A DNA stretch of 64,000 nucleotides from Sciurus carolinensis. Lineage: Eukaryota; Chordata; Mammalia; Rodentia; Sciuridae. Positions 59,493-64,000 of the stretch are shown in pieces; within the stretch, counting starts at the first letter, position 1; each line of letters begins with the position of its first letter. The DNA is taken from assembly GCF_902686445.1 (NCBI RefSeq), contig NC_062227.1, forward strand, positions 16,406,178-16,470,177, in the 5' to 3' direction. Below the pieces are notes generated by a model. It worked only from the letters and a program-made list of their open reading frames with translations. It was not told where the DNA came from and ran no database searches. Both the position numbers and the translations under genes were made by a program.

Positions 59493-60578
59493 ATTGGTCA
59501 GCTGTCAGTGGGACTGTGAGATATTGCAGATTTCCACTATTGGCTTATAGTGTCCTGGTAGATTTCCAGTGTATCACCTCCCAGCCTTCAGTAGCCTGAT
59601 GTCTTGGAGGAGTTTGATAATGCAGTGCATCTGAAGAAAGCTGCCCCTAGCCCCCTACTGGTTCCAGGGTTTGGAGCTGGCTCTGTGCAGAAAGGCTCTC
59701 ACTGGGGGCCTGCACCGTGCAGCTGGCCGTGTGGGAGGAGCCCACCACCGGAGTGGGAAGGCTACCTGGGGAAGACTCTAGCTGCCCTGCCCTGCTCTGA
59801 TAAACCACCTCTATCTGTGCCTGCCACCTGGGCCGAGCTTTACCCAGTGGGCAGACTCACCCGTGGCTCTATTTCAGTCCGAGTCTCTCAATGCCTCCCC
59901 TTCTTAACTCCTGGGTTCTGGAGCAACTGGGGATGCAGTCACCCTCTAGGCCGCCATCTTGAATCGCCCCGTGGAAAGAGCCTGCGGCCAGAGTGGGCAG
60001 AGCCGCCTGAAGAGGTCTCTGGCTGCCCTGCCCTGATCCCAGGCTGCTTGCGGATCGAAGCTCTCCGTTGGTTCAGGGGCTTGTGGCTGGTTCTAGGTAG
60101 AAAGCCTCTCACTGGGTGGTCTGGTCCGAGAAGCTAGCCTTGAAAGGCACCTCCCACCGCAGGGGTCCAGACTGCTTGGGGAAGTCTCTGGCTGCCCTGT
60201 CCTGGTCCCTGAAGCTGCTTGCATGCCGGAGTATGCTGGGAGTATGCTGCGCTGGCTCTGGGACTTGGAGCTTGTTCTGGTCAGAAAGGCTCTCACTAGG
60301 GGACCTGCTCCGAGAACCTGGAGAAGCTGGCTGTGTGGGTGGGGCCCACTGCCTGAGTGCGCAGGGCTGCCTGTGGATGACTAGCTGCCCTGCCCAGCTC
60401 CGATAAGCCACCTCTATCTGGGCCTGCCACCCGGGCCGAACTTTACCCAGTGGGCAGACTCACCTGTGTCTCTATTTCAGTCCGAGTCTCTCAATGCCTC
60501 CCATTCTTAACTCCTGGGTTCTGGAGCAACTGGGGTGCAGTCACCCTCTAGGCCGCCATCTTGAATCACCCCGTGGAA
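59493..60578 (-). other. L1-E 5' UTR with two promoter monomers
   Basis: Same family as the L1-D monomers, but the TAA(A/G)CCACCTCTATCTG words lie at 59801 and 60404, a 603-bp spacing, so the unit here carries an extra internal block (about 60060-60240). YY1-type words CCGCCATCTTGAAT lie at 59951 and 60553. Confidence 0.85.
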
Positions 60579-61140
60579 AGACCCTACATCTTACTTTTAA
60601 ATTCATAAGTATGTGGCCAAAGTGTCTTCACATAAGGGTTCATTCACTTGACCTGAATACTGCCTGTCTGGCACAAGGCCTACTGGGACAATACTAAGGG
60701 CACTTTTACCATCCTCTGGAGGATGTAGAATGCAGGCCAGTTTCAGAGATACTGGCACAAGGATGTTCCAAAAATGTGAAAGTCATGGATGAAACAAGTG
60801 CATAATGATGGTGTGATGATGAGCACATTTTAGAAGGTCATAATATCAAATTTGAACATGCATCATGCTGAAAGAGAGGAATGGCACAAAGCTTTAAAGC
60901 TGAATATTCTAAAAAGGAAGAGGAAAAGACACTTTACAGGCACAAAGAACAGAAGGGTGTTGGAGATAAAATCCAATGTGAGTGAAGAGACACTAAAAAA
61001 AAGTCATTGTTAAACATCTCCCAGAATATTCCAGGACATTCCTTCAGCTTCAAAATACTATACAAATACAGGAAGAAGTAATTGTGAGATTATTCTGTAA
61101 GCAACAATAATTACAATAATTCAATATGAAAATAACATCA

Positions 61141-64000
61141 GTGCCATTGCAAGTTCTTGGCTCTTTTCTGCTGCTTCCAAGAGACAGGTGATTACACATA
61201 TGCTGATTTTCCTTTTCTATCACCTGGCCTATCAGGAATGGCATTCCTTACACCACAGCACCTACTGCCATGCACTTCAATTTAAACAAGTACAAATTTA
61301 TAAATGCAGCACAGATTCGTGGCTCTTGAAATAAAGAGTGTACCACAACCTCAGAAATTTAAACATAAACATCTTTGCTAAAATACAAAAATGAAGACCC
61401 AATATTGGCAAAAGCTGAATTTGAAATACAGAAAATTTTAAAGAATAACTAAATATGTGATAGAACTTACTGAGTACTATAAGCAGATCATAAAGCATTT
61501 CCAAATTTCAAAGTCCTATATTGTGTGTGTGATTGCTTATATATGCCATATGCATGCCATATACCTAATTTCTCTAATTTCATTATTTCAATGTGAGTTC
61601 TTTCACAGAGGGGTTCTTCTGTCATTTCTTACCCTACAATATGCAATCCGATAATTCCCTGAACCCTGGTAAAGATGAAAACAGCACATACTTCACCCAA
61701 TTCTACACAGCATCTCAAACCGTATCCAAAAACATATTAAGAAAATTGTGTACCACGATCAAGTGGGGTTCATCCCTGGAATGCAAGGATGGTTCAACAT
61801 TCGTAAATCAATGAACGTAATCCATCATGTCAATAGATTTAAGGATAAGAATCATACGGTTATTTCAATTGATGCAGAAAAAGCGTTCGACAAAATACAA
61901 CACCCCTTCATGCTCAAAACACTAGAAAAAATAGGGATAGTAGGAACATACCTGAACATTTTAAAGGCTATTTATGCTAAGCCTATGGCCAACGTCATTC
62001 TTAATGGAGAAAAACTAAAAGCATTCCCTTTAAAAATGGGAACAAGACAGGGAAGCCCTCTTCCACCACTTCTATTCAACATCATCCTGGAAATACTAGC
62101 CAGAGCAATTAGACAGACTAAAGAAATTAAAGAGATATGAATAGGAAAAGAGGAACTTAAGCTGTCATTTATTTGCTGAGGATCCAAAACCTCCTCCAGA
62201 AAACTTCTAGACCTCATCAATGAATTCAGCAAAATATCAGGTTATAAAATCCATGCACATAAATCTAAAGCATTTTTATACATAAGCAAAGAAACACCTG
62301 AAAGGGAAATGAGGAAAACAATTCCACTTGCAATAGCCTCAAAAAATAAAATGCTTGGGAATTAATCTAAACAAAGAGGTAAAAGATCTCTACAGTGAAA
62401 TCTACAAAACATTGAAGAAAGAAATTAAGGAAGACCTTAGAAGATGGAAAGATCTTCCATGTTCTTGGATAGGCAGAATTAATATTGTCAAAATGGCCAT
62501 ACTACCAAAAGTGCTATGCAGATTCAATGCAATTCCAATTAAAATCCCATTGATGTACCTTACAGAAATAGAGCAAGCAGTCATGAAATTCATCTGGAAG
62601 ACTAAGAAACCCAGAATAGCTAAAGCAATTCTTGGCAGGAAGAATCAAACAGGGGTATCGCAATACCAGATCTTCAACTATACTACAAAGTGATAGTAAC
62701 AAAAACAGCATTGTATTGGCACCAAAATAGACAGGTAGACCAATGGTACAGAATAGAGGACACGGACACAAACCCAAATAAATACAATTTTCTCATACTA
62801 GACAAAGGGGCCAAAAGTGTGCAATGGAGAAAAGATAGCCTCTTCAACAAATGGTGCTGGGAAAATTGGAAATCCGTATGCAACAGAATGAAACTAAACC
62901 CCTATCTCTCAACCTGCACAAAAATCAACTCACAATGGATCAAGGACCTTGAAATCAGACCAGAGACCCTGCATCTTATAGAAGAAAAAGTAGGTCCAAA
63001 TCTTCACCTTGTTGGCTTAGGATCAGACTTCCTTAACAGGATTCCCATAGCACAAGAAATAAAAGCAAGAATCAATAACTGGAATAGATTCAAACTAAAT
63101 AGCTTTCTCTCAGCAAAGGAAACTATCAGCAATACTAAGAGAGAGCCTACAGAATGGGAGAAAATCTTTGCCACTCATACTTCAGATAGAGCACTAATCT
63201 CCAGAATAATAAAGAACTCAAAAAACTCTACACAAAGAATACAAATAACTCAACCAACAAATGGGCTAAGGATATGAACAGACACTTCACAGAAGAAGAT
63301 CTACAAGTAATCAACAAACATATGAAAAAATGTTCACCACGTTTAGCAATAAGAGAAATGCAAATCAAAACTACACTTAAATTCAATCTCACCCTTATTA
63401 GAATGCGATTATCAAGAATATAAGCAAACTTATCAAAATATATAAAAAATAGTTCATTAGATTTGAGATCAGACTTCAATGATACAGGGAAACAAGATAT
63501 TAATTATGATCTGTGCCCCCTGAATGATATCAGCAGAGTTTAAGATATGTATTCAGTCACAATTCATACGTTTCTTTAAAAAAATGTATTCCCAATTATA
63601 TTCTGCTGAGCTAAACAGAGTGAGAAAATGCAGGGCCAAGGGCTGCTCTCTTTTGTCTTCATCTCTCAGTTTTCCAGTTGACATTGAGGTTGACTTGGAA
63701 AACATCCAGGTGTAGAAGTCCACCTCATTTAAGGAGAGCCTGGAAGTGTGCTCCTGAAGGCTTCTACTTCACAAGAACTGCTGCAGTTGACGTTTTGAAT
63801 TTCATACCTTTAAACCATGGTGAGTATTTTCTTCTTCAAGAACTTGCTGATTAAATAACCACATTGACATATTCATGAGAAAGACAGAACCTATCAGTTT
63901 CTGAGAATTGTCTCATCTCCTGGCATACATACTCTTTAGAATTCCATGTCACTGGGGAATCACTGCTGACTGTAAATGCAGGTTCTGTGATGGGTTGACA
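61141..64000 (+). repeat. Macrosatellite copy 7 (runs out of window, holds L1-F)
   Basis: Host parts are 61141-61716 and 63428-64000, reaching the ATTCCATGTCACTGGGGAATCACTGC block, which in other copies lies about 1.1 kb into the unit. The array therefore continues beyond the window. Confidence 0.9.
61717..63427 (+). mobile_element. L1-F: internal L1 ORF2 fragment, plus strand
   Basis: RT-region text only: [20 protein letters not shown] at about 61745, then [14 protein letters not shown], then the thumb and C-terminal part (62355-63277). There is no 5' UTR, 3' UTR, tail or target duplication. Left host text ends CAGCATCTC and right host text resumes ACTTATCAAAAT, with about 25 bases of the unit lost. 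The catalytic segment after ELKLSF (about 62160-62180) is deleted and shifted, so the ADD box is absent. Confidence 0.9.

Larger units (their letters stand above)
58010..60578 (-). mobile_element. L1-E: L1 5' half, 3' half missing
   Basis: Matches L1-D from its 5' UTR to the endonuclease (58010 corresponds to about 42630). The 5' end is intact (CCATCTTG, 60557-60564). The 3' half of ORF2 and the tail are absent, and about 2.2 kb of the macrosatellite unit is missing at the same junction. No target duplication was found. Confidence 0.9.
57009..61140 (+). repeat. Macrosatellite copy 6 (core deleted, holds L1-E)
   Basis: Host parts are 57009-58009 and about 60579-61140. The middle of the unit, roughly 2.2-2.3 kb with the promoter-like core, is missing, and L1-E sits at the gap. 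Confidence 0.88.

Overview
The window looks like non-coding, repeat-rich nuclear DNA from a rodent, most likely a squirrel-family (sciurid) genome. The reasons are tRNA-derived ID-type SINEs (8472-8561 and 11218-11346), several long L1 elements, a betaretrovirus-like endogenous provirus and an IAP-like solo LTR. The species call is inference. I find no convincing host protein-coding gene. Essentially every long reading frame is retroviral, L1, or a chance frame.

Layout. 1-10165: an old minus-strand L1 (L1-A) whose ORF2 was split by a class II (betaretrovirus-like) provirus at 1443-7543. The provirus has two LTRs, a 6-bp target duplication, a tRNA-Lys-like primer site, two leader tandem arrays, broken gag/pol/env and a constitutive-transport-element-like RNA before the 3' LTR. 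10166-16490: older debris. It holds an LTR-like piece, a possible env relic, an ID SINE, about 3 kb of AT-rich DNA with no recognisable feature, and a decayed minus-strand class I ERV with RT relics.

16490-64000: a macrosatellite-like tandem array with a unit of about 3.8 kb. It starts with an inverted, diverged partial copy (16490-18681), followed by seven direct copies that run off the window. Each complete unit carries a CRE-like site, an RFX X-box-like palindrome and, 66-69 bp beyond it, a splice-donor-like GTAAG or variant. This resembles the promoter and first exon of a ciliated-cell or spermatid transcript. No reading frame is kept between copies, so a non-coding transcript or a dead gene array is more likely than a protein.

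The array has been invaded by L1-B (21900-28606), a solo LTR (28645-29459), L1-C (37072-49748) which itself contains the younger L1-D (38951-45247), L1-E (about 58010-60578) and the plus-strand fragment L1-F (about 61717-63427). Four of these insertions fall at nearly the same place in the unit. None is shared between copies, so amplification of the visible copies came before the insertions. The best candidates for something undescribed are the array with its promoter-like core, its inverted leading copy and its insertion cluster.
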